64,000 nucleotides of DNA from CAADGL01 sp964643885 (GCA_964643885.1 CAZXUI010000006.1:1-64000), one strand, 5' to 3'. Counted from the stretch's first letter, positions 27,914 through 36,458 are shown. Notes: generated by a model not told the origin, from the letters alone. Translations and numbers: made by a program.

Positions 27914-28795
27914 TCATTCCACGTTCTGCACCTGCTCCTTGATGCGGTCGATGCCGCTTTTGATCTCGATGGTGGCGCGGGCGATTTCCGTATCGCCCGC
28001 CTTGGAGCCGATGGTGTTCGCCTCGCGGAGGAGCTCCTGGGCGATGAATTCGAGCTTTCGTCCGGCGGGCTCGGGGCTGTCGAGGCTCTCGATGAGCTGG
28101 TCGAGGTGCGAGTCGAGCCGGGAGAGCTCCTCGCTGATGTCGCTTCGATCGGCATAGACGGCGACTTCGCGGATGAGGTCCTCCTCGGCGAGCTTGACGT
28201 TGCTGCCGGCGACCAGCTCGTTGACGCGGGAGAGCAGCCGCTGGCGATACTCGTCGACGACGCGGCCGCCGCGCTGGCGGATCGCGGCCAGGTTGGCACG
28301 GATGCGCTCGCAGTGCGTGAGCAGGTCGGCCCTCAAGGCCTGTCCTTCCTTACGACGCATGTCGAGCAGGCGTTCGAGGGCGGTGTCGGTGAGTTGCTCG
28401 ACGATGCGGAGCGACTGCTCGCGCTCGCGCTCGGTCATTTCGTGCGGCTGGCAGACGCCGGGGAGCATGGCGAGCGTGCCGAGGTCGATGCTGTAGTTGG
28501 ATTCGCCGGGCATGGCGGCGCGGAGCTGGCTGAGGTAGTGGTGGATGGCGGCGACGTTGATGTCGTGTGCGGCGGCGGCGCTGAGGTCGCGGACGTAGAG
28601 CCGCAGGTAGACGCTGCCGCGGGTGATGCGGCGGCGAAGGACGGCTTCGATCTCGAGCTCGAGAAAGGCGAGATCGTCGGGGACCTTGACGGAGGCCTTG
28701 AGGTAGCGGTTATTGACGCTGCGGATTTCGAGATGGTACGCGTGTCCGTTCTGCTCGATGGACGCCTCACCGAATCCGGTCATCGACAGGATCAT
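27914..28795 (-). CDS. YicC-family stress-induced endoribonuclease
   Basis: This 293-residue protein starts at ATG 28795 behind GAGGACT with the signature MILSMTGFGEA. The rest matches the YicC/YloC family: RSVNNRYLKASVKVP, a charged helical middle (KEGQALRADLLTHCERI) and the C-terminal DUF1732 block with ISEELSRLDSHLDQL, GRKLEFIAQELLREANTIGSK and IKSGIDRIKEQVQNVE. Members have been described as RNases that act on stress-related transcripts. The gene is in the tpiA-secG-yicC-tatD run, 80 bp after secG and 48 bp before tatD. The usual neighbour gmk is not here. Confidence 0.94.
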   Translation of the reverse strand: MILSMTGFGEASIEQNGHAYHLEIRSVNNRYLKASVKVPDDLAFLELEIEAVLRRRITRGSVYLRLYVRDLSAAAAHDINVAAIHHYLSQLRAAMPGESNYSIDLGTLAMLPGVCQPHEMTEREREQSLRIVEQLTDTALERLLDMRRKEGQALRADLLTHCERIRANLAAIRQRGGRVVDEYRQRLLSRVNELVAGSNVKLAEEDLIREVAVYADRSDISEELSRLDSHLDQLIESLDSPEPAGRKLEFIAQELLREANTIGSKAGDTEIARATIEIKSGIDRIKEQVQNVE

Positions 28796-28875
28796 TCGAG
28801 TCCTCGTTGCGATGTGCCGCGCAATCGGCGGAGCGGCGCACCGCCTGGCGGCGCCGCATCGTACCGGCCGGGCGG

Positions 28876-29361
28876 CTAGCCGCCGGAGCCGGAGGGCTGC
28901 GTGGCCGGCGGCGATTCAGGCGGCGACTGGGCCGGCGGGGTCGTGCCGGACTGAGTGCCGGAATCGGCCGGCGGCTGCGCGGAGCCGGGTGCGGGCGCCG
29001 GCGGCGTCTGGCCCGGCGAGACGGGCGTTGCACTGACCGGAACGCCCTCATCGCCGGCTGAGCCGGCCGGCTCGGCCGGGAGCTGGATCGGCGGCGGGGC
29101 GCCGAGATCCGCCGGCGGCGGAACGAAGACATAGTTCAGGACGACGACGTAGAGCAGGAGGACGCCGGCGAGGACGATGGTCGTCCACGTCAGCACGTCG
29201 CCGGTCTTGGCGCCGAAGGCCGTGTGACCGCCCGCGCCGCCGAAGGCGCCGGCGAGACCGACGCCGCGGCCGCGCTGAAGCAGGATGACGCCCATCAGCA
29301 GGATCGCCAGAAAGGCGAAGAGCGTCGCCAGGATCGTGTGATAGAACGCTGCGAGAATCAT
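28876..29361 (-). CDS. secG: Preprotein translocase subunit SecG with a long Pro-rich tail
   Basis: This 161-residue protein has the SecG core in its first 80 residues: a first membrane helix (ATLFAFLAILLMGVILLQ), the conserved cytoplasmic RGRGVGLAGAFGG with a GGHTAFGAKTGDVLTW stretch, and a second helix (IVLAGVLLLYVVVLNYV). SecG assists SecYE in protein translocation. The rest is an 80-residue Pro/Gly/Ser/Ala-rich tail that ordinary SecG does not have. It lies 77 bp after tpiA, the usual neighbour of secG in many bacteria. A perfect TATAAT lies in this gap. The tail is predicted to be disordered; its orientation depends on the SecG topology. Confidence 0.93.
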   Translation of the reverse strand: MILAAFYHTILATLFAFLAILLMGVILLQRGRGVGLAGAFGGAGGHTAFGAKTGDVLTWTTIVLAGVLLLYVVVLNYVFVPPPADLGAPPPIQLPAEPAGSAGDEGVPVSATPVSPGQTPPAPAPGSAQPPADSGTQSGTTPPAQSPPESPPATQPSGSGG

Positions 29362-29429
29362 CGTCGTCCCAAAGTCCGTACTGCCTGGCGGTGATCCGGT
29401 CCGCGCCGGGCCGCAAATTCGAGCCGGGC

Positions 29430-29458
29430 ATTATACGGCTATTCGCGGCGCGCGGCCA
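29430..29458 (-). promoter_or_regulatory. Possible internal promoter for secG
   Basis: A perfect -10 hexamer TATAAT (29430-29435, minus strand) lies just past the tpiA stop, about 68 nt before the secG start. The -35 candidate TGGCCG at 17-bp spacing has only 3 of 6 matches, so use would depend on the -10. Confidence 0.35.
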
Positions 29459-30221
29459 CCGCGGCCCGGACGATGCCGAGAAACGAATCGGCCTTGAGGC
29501 TGGCGCCGCCGATGAGGCCGCCGTCTACATCGGGCTGGGCGAAGAGCTCGCCGGCGTTATCGGGCTTCACGCTGCCGCCATACAGGATTCGAACTTCGCC
29601 GGCGACGCTTCCGGCCAGCTCGCGCAGGCGGGCTCGGACGTGGGCGTGTGCTTCCTGGGCCTGGTCGGGGGTGGCGTTGCGGCCGGTTCCGATGGCCCAG
29701 ACGGGTTCGTAGGCGATCACCAGTTCGTCGGGGCTGCGGGGCGCGAATTCGACCAGGGCTGCGGTGAGCTGGAAGGTGAGCACGGCGAGGGTTTGGCCGC
29801 TGTCGCGCTGCTGCAAGGTCTCGCCGACGCAGAGGATCGGTACCAGGTTGGCCTCCCGGGCCGCGCAAATCTTGAGATGGATCATCCAGTCGTCTTCGTG
29901 GTGGCCGATGGTGTGGCGGCGTTCGCTGTGGCCGAGGATGACGTAGCGGGCGCCGGTGTCGGCGAGCATGGCGGCGGAGACTTCGCCGGTGAAGGCGCCG
30001 GCCGGCTCGTGGTAGAGGTTCTGTGCGCCGAGTGCGATGGGGCTGCCGTCGACGGCCTTGGCCATGGGCAGGAGGTAGGGGAACGGGGGGCAGATGGCGA
30101 CCTCGGGGCGGCGATTGGAGCACTCGGGGGGCAGGCCGGCGCGGATCGCAGAGACGAGTTGCCGGGCGGAGGCGAGATCGAGGTTCATTTTCCAGTTTCC
30201 GGCGACCAGCATCGAGCGCAT
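29439..30221 (-). CDS. tpiA: Triosephosphate isomerase
   Basis: This 260-residue enzyme interconverts dihydroxyacetone phosphate and glyceraldehyde 3-phosphate. The start ATG 30221 has GGAG 7 nt upstream; MLVAGNWKMN at 30212 is an alternative. Motifs in order are GNWKMN with the catalytic Lys, VILGHSERR with the electrophilic His, AYEPVWAIGTG with the catalytic Glu, and the phosphate-binding YGGSVKPDNAGELF near the C-terminus. It is the first gene of a minus-strand run of six genes (tpiA, secG, yicC, tatD, epimerase, hydrolase). A good promoter lies about 40 nt upstream. Confidence 0.96.
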   Translation of the reverse strand: MRSMLVAGNWKMNLDLASARQLVSAIRAGLPPECSNRRPEVAICPPFPYLLPMAKAVDGSPIALGAQNLYHEPAGAFTGEVSAAMLADTGARYVILGHSERRHTIGHHEDDWMIHLKICAAREANLVPILCVGETLQQRDSGQTLAVLTFQLTAALVEFAPRSPDELVIAYEPVWAIGTGRNATPDQAQEAHAHVRARLRELAGSVAGEVRILYGGSVKPDNAGELFAQPDVDGGLIGGASLKADSFLGIVRAAVAARRE

Positions 30222-30646
30222 CAGCGGGCTCCAAATCCAGTGGTGACAGAGATTTATCGGTGTTATAGAGGGGGACGCGGCGGCTGTAAATGCGTTCGGG
30301 CGGCGGACGTGCGTGGCGGGGTTATCGAACCTGGGGCAAGGGCTAGAGGACGTGGTGAGGAAAAAAATCTGCCTCCAGCCGCGAGTGAGTCCGATAGGTA
30401 GTTTTGCGGCTTTCGTTCGTGAGTTTCGTTAGAGGGCCGTGCCGTTTCGGCCCGGAAGCGTTCCCGGAGAACCGCTTTACAAGTCCGCCTGGATGCGTAC
30501 CATTTCGTGAATTCGCATTCGGGTAGGCCGGACTGGCATGGGCGTGCCACCCGGCTTGGCAACTCCGGTGAATCGACAACTGCCCGCAGCATCGGCGGCC
30601 GTGTGGAGTCCGCCCAGGAGGTTGCGGGGAACGGAGATCGCGAGAC
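30222..30646. other. 425-bp divergent spacer between tpiA and the 3D-domain gene
   Basis: Besides the tpiA promoter, the spacer has a weaker plus-strand candidate TTTACA (30476-30481) and TACCAT (30498-30503) with 16-bp spacing, which could serve the 3D gene with a leader of about 140 nt. A short dispersed-repeat copy GGCATGGGCGTGCCACCCGG lies at 30534-30553. No RNA gene or riboswitch is recognised in the rest. Confidence 0.5.
30262..30290 (-). promoter_or_regulatory. Promoter of the tpiA-secG-yicC-tatD run
   Basis: On the minus strand TTTACA (30285-30290) and TATAAC (30262-30267) are exactly 17 bp apart, each with 5 of 6 consensus matches. The expected transcript start near 30255 leaves a 30-40 nt leader before tpiA. 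Confidence 0.68.
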
Positions 30647-31261
30647 ATGTGCACCCTCAGGATGCACGCGCGCACGTTGTGCATTGTCGCGCTCGCTTCG
30701 ATCGGGACGGTGACGGCTCAGACCGCGGCCGGCGTGTGGCTGGACTGGGCGGGGGCTCCGCTGACGAGCCTGGTGAACAGCGACGTACTCTCGGCGGACG
30801 AGAGCGAGACGCCGGTTGAGGCGGCGGGATCGGCCGACGTGGCGGACGCGACGGAGGAGAGCGGGTCGCTGGAGGGCGTGGAAGCGCCCCGCGCGGGCGA
30901 AACCCCGGCGAAGAAGCTGGTTCGAGTGTATCGCGTGACGGCGTATTGCGACCGCGGGCTGACGGCGTCGGGCGTTCCGTCGGGGGTGGGTCAGTGTGCG
31001 GCGCCGGCCGACATTCCGTTCGGCTCGAAGATCTACATTCCGGCGCTCAAGCGGACGTTCGTGGTGACGGACCGGACGCACAAGCGTTTTCGACACAACA
31101 CGGTGGACCTGTTCATCCCCCAGCGTGAGGCGTGCCTGGAGTTCGGCCGCAACTACCTGGAGTGCGAGATCAGCCTGCCGGATCAACCGCCGCGATACGC
31201 TTCGCCGCGGCTGGTGAAGCTGGTGGAGAATCACGCCCGCCAGCATACGCCGCTGGACTGA
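30647..31261 (+). CDS. Exported protein with a 3D (Asp-Asp-Asp) domain
   Basis: This 204-residue protein starts at ATG 30647 behind GGAG. An N-terminal hydrophobic segment (LCIVALASIGTVTAQTA) predicts export, then an acidic linker of about 60 residues. The C-terminal 3D domain begins VYRVTAYCDRGLTASGVPSG and continues IPFGSKIYIPALKRTFVVTD to TVDLFIPQREACLEFGR, with the conserved Asp residues (ATAD-like, VTDRT, VDLF). 3D domains form the double-psi beta-barrel of MltA and Rpf/Sps-type lytic transglycosylases. The protein may therefore cut or bind peptidoglycan. It is followed by a strong hairpin 16 nt after the stop. Confidence 0.88.
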   Translation: MCTLRMHARTLCIVALASIGTVTAQTAAGVWLDWAGAPLTSLVNSDVLSADESETPVEAAGSADVADATEESGSLEGVEAPRAGETPAKKLVRVYRVTAYCDRGLTASGVPSGVGQCAAPADIPFGSKIYIPALKRTFVVTDRTHKRFRHNTVDLFIPQREACLEFGRNYLECEISLPDQPPRYASPRLVKLVENHARQHTPLD

Positions 31262-31276
31262 TTGCTGATGCCCATC

Positions 31277-31299
31277 GGTGGGCGGCCCGGCCGCCCACC
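31277..31299 (+). terminator. Hairpin after the 3D-domain gene
   Basis: GGTGGGCGGC (31277-31286) pairs perfectly with GCCGCCCACC (31290-31299) around a 3-nt loop, 16 nt after the stop codon. A pyrimidine-rich but C-dominated stretch follows, so termination may be partly Rho-dependent. Confidence 0.6.
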
Positions 31300-31318
31300 T
31301 CCCCTTCCGCCCCCCTTC

Positions 31319-31324
31319 TATAAT
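31319..31324 (+). promoter_or_regulatory. Possible -10 element of the RsbU-type gene
   Basis: A perfect TATAAT lies about 70 nt before the ATG at 31393. No good -35 is found at 16-18 bp, so an activator or alternative sigma factor would be needed. Confidence 0.35.
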
Positions 31325-31392
31325 CGAGCAAGCGACCGGAGCGCGAGCCGTCCGGCTGCGTGCTGCGGCGCCGCCGAAAGGGTGCGGCCGAG

Positions 31393-32691
31393 ATGATTCT
31401 CCATTCGACGATTCCCACGGACCATTCGCCGGCGGTCCGTCTGCGTGAGTACCTGGCGCTGGTTCGCGAAATGAGTCTGGCGCGGGACCCGCATCAGCTC
31501 TTGCAGTCCTACCGGGCGCGGTCTCGGTTCGTGGTTCATGCGGACCAGTTTTTCTCGCTGAGCCGGCGGGATCTGCCGCCGGGCAAGGTTCGGATCACGC
31601 GCTCGACGCGCTGGTCGGAGGCGGCGGACCCCTGGAAGGAGAAGGAGAAGCTGCCGCTGATCGAGGGGGGGATGATCTGGGAGCTGATGCGGGCGGGCCA
31701 GCCGGTGAAGATCGATCGTCTGGAGGTGGATGCGGATGATCCGATCGCGCCGTACGTAGAGGGGATGCAGTCGGCGCTGGCGGTGCCGATTTTCTACGAG
31801 GGCGAGCCGCTGTACATGGTGGTTCTGCTTCGCGCGGAGGCGGAGGCGTTCACGCTGGATGAGCTGGCGACGGTGCTGCTGACGAGCAACCTGATCGGGC
31901 GGGCGACATCGCATCTCGTGCTGGCGGAGGAGCTGCGTGCGGCGTACGCGGCGCTCGACCGGCAGTTTCACCTGGTGGGAGAGATTCAGCGGGGCCTGCT
32001 GCCGCACCGGCTGCCGGAGATTCCGGGGGTGAAGATCGCGACGTACTACGAGACGAGCGCGCGGGCGGGCGGCGATTACTACGACTTTTTCGAGCTGGAG
32101 AACGGTCAGTGGGGATTCATCATCGCGGATGTGAGCGGGCACGGGCCGCCGGCGGCGGTGGTGATGGCGATCATGCACGCGCTGCTGAAGACGCCGCGGA
32201 GTGCGTGTCCGGAGGCGGTCCAGTCGCCGGCGGGTCTGCTGAGGTTTCTGAACGGCGAGCTGATGACGTCGCTGAGCTCGGGGCAGTTCGTGACGGCGTT
32301 CGTAGGGGTGTATGACCAGCACGAGCGGCGCCTGACGTACGCGTCGGCGGGTCACAATCCGCCGCGCTGGCTTCGGGCGCGGGACGGGGCGGTCGTGCCG
32401 CTGGAATCGGCGGATGGGTTGCCGCTGGCGCTGGTGTCGGAGTTCGCGTGCAGCGATCACGAGGTGGTTCTGAAGCGGGGGGACCGGCTGCTGCTGTATA
32501 CGGACGGGATCACGGAGACATTCAACGAGCGGCGCGAGATGTTCGGAACGGAGGGGCTGGACGAGGCGATGCGGCGGTGCAGCCGGACGCCGGAGAGCAT
32601 GGTGGAGTGTCTGCTGGCGGATGTGCGGCGGCATGCGCGGGATGCTCCGCCGGAGGATGACCGGACGGTGGTGGCGATCGCGTTTGATTGA
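31393..32691 (+). CDS. GAF-like and PP2C/SpoIIE (RsbU-type) Ser/Thr phosphatase
   Basis: This 432-residue protein starts at ATG 31393 (GTG 31360 is an in-frame alternative). The N-terminal about 170 residues form a GAF-like sensor (QSALAVPIFYEGEPLYMVVLL). After a coil (AYAALDRQFHLVGEIQRGLLP) the PP2C/SpoIIE domain shows the metal ligands in GGDYYDFFEL and IADVSGHGPPAAVVMA, then FVTAFVGVYDQ, YASAGHNPP, LLLYTDGITE and DDRTVVAIAF. RsbU-type phosphatases dephosphorylate anti-anti-sigma factors to release a sigma factor in partner switching. A Ser/Thr kinase gene follows on the same strand beyond an assembly gap. A target is not evident. Confidence 0.93.
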   Translation: MILHSTIPTDHSPAVRLREYLALVREMSLARDPHQLLQSYRARSRFVVHADQFFSLSRRDLPPGKVRITRSTRWSEAADPWKEKEKLPLIEGGMIWELMRAGQPVKIDRLEVDADDPIAPYVEGMQSALAVPIFYEGEPLYMVVLLRAEAEAFTLDELATVLLTSNLIGRATSHLVLAEELRAAYAALDRQFHLVGEIQRGLLPHRLPEIPGVKIATYYETSARAGGDYYDFFELENGQWGFIIADVSGHGPPAAVVMAIMHALLKTPRSACPEAVQSPAGLLRFLNGELMTSLSSGQFVTAFVGVYDQHERRLTYASAGHNPPRWLRARDGAVVPLESADGLPLALVSEFACSDHEVVLKRGDRLLLYTDGITETFNERREMFGTEGLDEAMRRCSRTPESMVECLLADVRRHARDAPPEDDRTVVAIAFD

Positions 32692-32702
32692 GGGGGGACG
32701 GG

Positions 32703-32802
32703 NNNNNNNNNNNNNNNNNNNNNNNNNNNNNNNNNNNNNNNNNNNNNNNNNNNNNNNNNNNNNNNNNNNNNNNNNNNNNNNNNNNNNNNNNNNNNNNNNN
32801 NN
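32703..32802. other. Assembly gap (100 N)
   Basis: Exactly 100 N lie between the phosphatase and kinase genes. The length is a placeholder; flanking sequence is GC-rich. An additional small gene here cannot be excluded. Confidence 0.97.
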
Positions 32803-32809
32803 GGGGCGT

Positions 32810-32838
32810 TTGTCCGGCGAATCGGACAGGTCTATACT
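32810..32838 (+). promoter_or_regulatory. Promoter of the kinase-CHASE2 gene
   Basis: TTGTCC (32810-32815) and TATACT (32833-32838) are exactly 17 bp apart, with 4 and 5 consensus matches. The predicted transcript start near 32845 gives a leader of about 75 nt. Confidence 0.62.
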
Positions 32839-32919
32839 TAGCGGTGCTCAGCGCCGGCCGCGGTTGGGGAAGGATCCGCATCGGAGACGACAGCCGGCCG
32901 GCTGGAGCACGGTGCCTGG

Positions 32920-35289
32920 ATGGCCGGTTCGGAAGGACAGGACTGCCCCGTTGCCGAGTTGATCGAGCAGCTTGCGGCGGGCGAGCTGACGGGGGAGGCA
33001 CGCCGGCGGGCGGAGCGGGCGTTGGAGGAGCACGAGGCGTGCCGCGAGCAGTATCGCCGGCTGACGGCCGGCAAGTTTCCCGAGCTTCCCAACTACACGA
33101 TCATCGAGCAGGTCGGCAAAGGCGGCTTCGGCGTCGTCTACAAGGCGATCCACCACACGAAGGAGCGGGTGGAGGCGCTGAAGGTTCTGTTCAGCAAGAC
33201 GCCGCTGCTGACGTCGTATTTCGAGAATGAAGTTCATCTGATCGCGCGGCTTCGGCACCCGAACATCGCGACGCTGTTCGAGGCGCAGCTCAGCGCGCCG
33301 CCGCTGTACTACACGATGGAGTTCGTGGAGGGCGAGCGGCTCAACGACTATCTCAAGCGGCGGGAGCTCTCGCTGGCGGGGCGGATCGAGATCATCCGCA
33401 CGGTGGCGCTGGCGCTGGACTATGCGCACCGGCAAGGGGTTGTGCACCGCGACATCAAGCCGCAGAACATTCTGATCGACGATACGGGGCAGCCGCACAT
33501 CGTGGATTTCGGGATCGCCAAGAAGCTGACGTACGCGGAGCCGGCGCTGGAGGAGGACGATCTGCTCAAGAGCAAGCCGGAGGGTCCGGTCGGGACGCTG
33601 GGCTATATCGCTCCGGAGCAGGCGAAGGGGGCGCCGCTGGATTCGCGGGCGGACATCTTCTCTCTGGGGGCGATGCTGTTTCACTGCGTGACGGGGGAGC
33701 CGGCGCGGCAGGCGCGGGACGGGAAGTACAGTCTGAAGCTGCTGCGGGAGCTCGGGATCGGGCAGCCGGAGGACCTGGCGGCGATCATCGCGCGGTGCGT
33801 GGACGAAGTTCCGGAGCGGCGCTACGAGACGTGTGCGGCGCTGGCGAGCGATCTGGACCGCTATCTTCGCGGTGAGCACATCAGCGCCCGCTCGGACTCG
33901 ACGCTGGCGTACCGGGCGGCGCGGATTCTGGCGCTGCTGCTGCGGAATCACCCGTGGACGGTGCGGGCGGCGATCGTGGTGCTGATGGCGGTGGGGCTGG
34001 CGGCGATGTTCTCCGCATTCGGGGCGCGCTCGCTGACGCCGCAACTGGGCGGGGACCGGGTGGCGATCATCGGTTTCGGCACGCAGACGCGCGAGATGCT
34101 GGTGCGGGGCGAGATCGGGGCGGAGCTGGAGGGGCTGGACCCGTACAACTTCGTGACCTGGCGGAGCCTGCACGCGAAGCTGATGGAGCGGCTGGCGGAG
34201 GCGGAGCCGCTGGTGGTGGTGTGGGATTACTACTTTCCGCGCAGCAGCGAGTTCGACGAGGCGTTCGCGCGGGGTGTTCGGGCGCTCAAGGCGCCGGTGG
34301 TGGTGGGCGTGGTGCACTACGACATCAACGGCGAGCCGGAGCTTTCGCCGGCGCTGCGCGAGGCGGTGCACAGCTACGGGTCGCTGGCGGCGGCCCGGCC
34401 GAGCCATCTTTCGGGCGAGTTCGTGGTGCCGGCGGCGATTCAGCGGGGTTTCGAGGACCCGATTCCGAGTCTGTCGGTGGCGGCCTTCGCGGCGGCGCTG
34501 TTTCCGCAGTCGCAGCCTCAGCTTCACGCGACGGACGAATTCGTGACGGTGCGGTATCGCAAGAAGCACACGATCGCGGGGCGGCTGCGCTGGGAGACGC
34601 GGGAGGACAAGATACCGGTGACGCGCTCGTTCGAGATCGACGCGAGGAACCCGTTCAAGCTGGGAGACGAGGAGGTGCTGCGGGGTGACGACGTGGTCTA
34701 CACGTTCAACGTGGACGCGCACCGGCCGCCGCACTGGGAGGAGCGGATCATCCCGTATGAGCGGGTGCTGACGGCCGAGACGCGGCAGCTTCGGAGCTGG
34801 TTCGGAAATAAGGCGGTGGTGATCGGGCAGATGATTCCGGGGATCGACAGCTATCCGACGGCGCAGGGGGAGAACATTTTCGGGTGCGAGGTGCATGCGC
34901 TGGCGCTGGATGCGCTGCTTTCGTCGGCCTATCCGTACCCGATGTCGCGGCGGGAGCTGAGCCTGCGGACGCTGCTGTGGGCGTCGCTGGCGGGGCTGCT
35001 GGTGACGGCGCGGCGGCCGACGGTGCGGCGGCCGCTTTCGTGGCAGGCGGGTGGGGCGGCGGGTGTTGCGCTGGCGGGGCTGTGCGTGGGGATCTGGGCG
35101 GCGGCGTGGGTGACGGAGCCGTGGGCGATCGAAGCGGGGATCGCGGTGTGCACGCTGCTGACGACGGGTGCGCTGGCGTACCTGGCGCGGGCGGTGCGCG
35201 ACCGGCAACTGCTTCTGTCGCCGCAGGCGGTGACGATCACGTCGGACGATGCGGAACTGCCGAGCACGCTGCTGGCGGAGACGCGGTGA
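32920..35289 (+). CDS. Transmembrane Ser/Thr protein kinase with CHASE2 sensor domain
   Basis: This 789-residue protein begins with a short Cys/His-containing helical head (about residues 1-48; CPVAELI...HEACREQY), resembling the zinc-finger head of anti-sigma factors. The kinase domain spans about 59-320: GKGGFGVVY (P-loop), Lys88 in VEALKVL, HRDIKPQN with catalytic Asp178, Asp196 in DFGIAKK and APEQAKG (activation segment). One membrane helix follows (about 348-365), then a periplasmic CHASE2-type sensor domain (about 370-680), as suggested by VVVWDYYFP...DEAFARGVRALKAPVVVGV and IPGIDSYPTAQGENIFG. Three more membrane helices and a short cytoplasmic tail complete it. Signal sensing outside the membrane would regulate the kinase. 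Confidence 0.93.
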   Translation: MAGSEGQDCPVAELIEQLAAGELTGEARRRAERALEEHEACREQYRRLTAGKFPELPNYTIIEQVGKGGFGVVYKAIHHTKERVEALKVLFSKTPLLTSYFENEVHLIARLRHPNIATLFEAQLSAPPLYYTMEFVEGERLNDYLKRRELSLAGRIEIIRTVALALDYAHRQGVVHRDIKPQNILIDDTGQPHIVDFGIAKKLTYAEPALEEDDLLKSKPEGPVGTLGYIAPEQAKGAPLDSRADIFSLGAMLFHCVTGEPARQARDGKYSLKLLRELGIGQPEDLAAIIARCVDEVPERRYETCAALASDLDRYLRGEHISARSDSTLAYRAARILALLLRNHPWTVRAAIVVLMAVGLAAMFSAFGARSLTPQLGGDRVAIIGFGTQTREMLVRGEIGAELEGLDPYNFVTWRSLHAKLMERLAEAEPLVVVWDYYFPRSSEFDEAFARGVRALKAPVVVGVVHYDINGEPELSPALREAVHSYGSLAAARPSHLSGEFVVPAAIQRGFEDPIPSLSVAAFAAALFPQSQPQLHATDEFVTVRYRKKHTIAGRLRWETREDKIPVTRSFEIDARNPFKLGDEEVLRGDDVVYTFNVDAHRPPHWEERIIPYERVLTAETRQLRSWFGNKAVVIGQMIPGIDSYPTAQGENIFGCEVHALALDALLSSAYPYPMSRRELSLRTLLWASLAGLLVTARRPTVRRPLSWQAGGAAGVALAGLCVGIWAAAWVTEPWAIEAGIAVCTLLTTGALAYLARAVRDRQLLLSPQAVTITSDDAELPSTLLAETR

Positions 35290-35292
35290 GGT

Positions 35293-35313
35293 AACTCGCT
35301 CGATGAGCGAGTT
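35293..35313 (+). terminator. Hairpin after the kinase gene
   Basis: AACTCGCTC (35293-35301) and GAGCGAGTT (35305-35313) form a perfect 9-bp stem with a 3-nt loop, 3 nt after the stop codon. There is no T-tract. Confidence 0.5.
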
Positions 35314-35367
35314 CGAATGCGATCGGAGTTGCGCGGTGCGGCCTCCCGTCGTAGAAATCCCACGACA

Positions 35368-36122
35368 TCATAGGTTGCAGCCATAATCGCCCAGCAGCAG
35401 AACGAGATCGGCGAAGTCCGTGTCGCCGTCGGCGTCGAGGTCGCCGTCCGGGCTGTTGCCGAAGGCGGCGAGCAGTGCGACAAGCTCGGAAAAGCCGGTC
35501 GCACCGTCGCCGTCAGCGGTGGTCTGCGGTCGCTCGCGCGACAGCCGGTCGGGTAGCGGTGGCTTCGCGCCGATCTCAAGCCTGAGCTGCTCCACCCAGG
35601 TTCCAGGTCGGTCGCTGAAGGTGCCAACGGTGGTGAATTCGAGCACGCCGCGTCCGCCGTGCTCGAGCATGATCCGCGCGATCACGCCGCCGAAGCCAGG
35701 GATGGCCTGGCTCGCCTGATCCTTCCAGCGCCAGGAGATGTCCGTTTCGGTGAAGAAGTTGTCCGGATCTCACCCCATGATCGCGGGGGGATGTCCGGTC
35801 GGATGAAAGCGTGGACCGGTCATCCAACTGTCGACGTCATTAAAGATGAATGCGAAATCGAAGACCGGATTCTGATTGCGAAAGTTGCCGTCTACGGAGG
35901 TGCCACGCAGTTCCGCGACGACGAACTTCTGATTCGAGGCCAGATTGCCCACGACGATATCGAAGGCGCGGCTCTCGTTGTCGTGCACGCCGGCATTCTC
36001 GACGGCGACGAGCGTAACCTGAGCTCGTGCGGCCGGCGGGCCGGCGAGTGATGCGACGGCGATGGCGGCGAAGCCGAGCGACCGGGATACGCAGCAGGTG
36101 CGCGGAGCTGAGTAAACTGCAT
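35368..36122 (-). pseudogene. Broken gene for a secreted protein with dockerin-like repeats
   Basis: The frame read from the minus strand contains a signal peptide (LGFAAIAVASLAGPPAARAQ), a beta-rich body (AFDIVVGNLASNQKFVVAEL, FDFAFIFNDVDSW) and at the end Asp-rich repeats DGDGATGFSELVALLAAFG and DLDADGDTDFADLVLLLGDY. It is interrupted by an in-frame TGA at 35770-35772, directly between PAIMG and DPDNFFTE; one base change from TGG would restore it. The only plausible start, ATG 36122 with GGGGAG upstream, is in a different frame from the signal peptide, so a frameshift near 36060-36122 is also needed. Either the gene is a pseudogene or two draft errors exist. The body is not assigned to a family; the repeats resemble those of the protease at 23577. 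Confidence 0.72.
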
Positions 36123-36458
36123 GTCTCCCCAGGGCGACGGAAGTGACGGCTGCTTTCCCTCCGAGCGAGGGTCTTGTTGAATTATTGGTCCGAGAGGCTG
36201 CACATGTCGATCGGAGATGCCGGCGGGGCGAATCAACCTGAGGCCGGGGCTGCGTAAACGGCTGCGGGAGCAGGAGGTTGCAGGAGTCGCTAACGCCCGA
36301 GCGGGGGCACGGGCGCGGGCCCGAAGGAACGCGGAGATGCGAATCCCCGGAGACCGCGGGGCGGCGGGCTCCGGGGATCGTGACTCTTCGCGGGCGGCGC
36401 GTGAGCGTTCGTGCGCGCACGGACGGACACGGGCGGGCCAGATGACCCGTGGGGGTCG
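36123..36458. other. 336-bp spacer with a strong inverted repeat
   Basis: No gene is supported. A perfect 10-bp inverted repeat ATCCCCGGAG/CTCCGGGGAT (36343-36378, 16-nt loop) lies about 80 nt past the LolA-like gene stop and could end its transcript. The rest is GC-rich and unremarkable. Confidence 0.55.
36343..36378 (-). terminator. Candidate hairpin terminator of the LolA-like gene
   Basis: The stem is ATCCCCGGAG (36343-36352) with CTCCGGGGAT (36369-36378), 10 bp without mismatch; no T-tract follows. It lies 80 nt downstream of the stop at 36459. Confidence 0.4.

Noticed and set aside
32848..35208. A 786-residue open frame on the minus strand
   Set aside because: It is antisense to the kinase gene and extremely Arg/His/Pro-rich, with no motif.
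35770..35772. Selenocysteine or programmed readthrough at TGA
   Set aside because: No hairpin like a SECIS is evident after it, the position looks like a Trp site, and the same gene carries a second lesion near its start.
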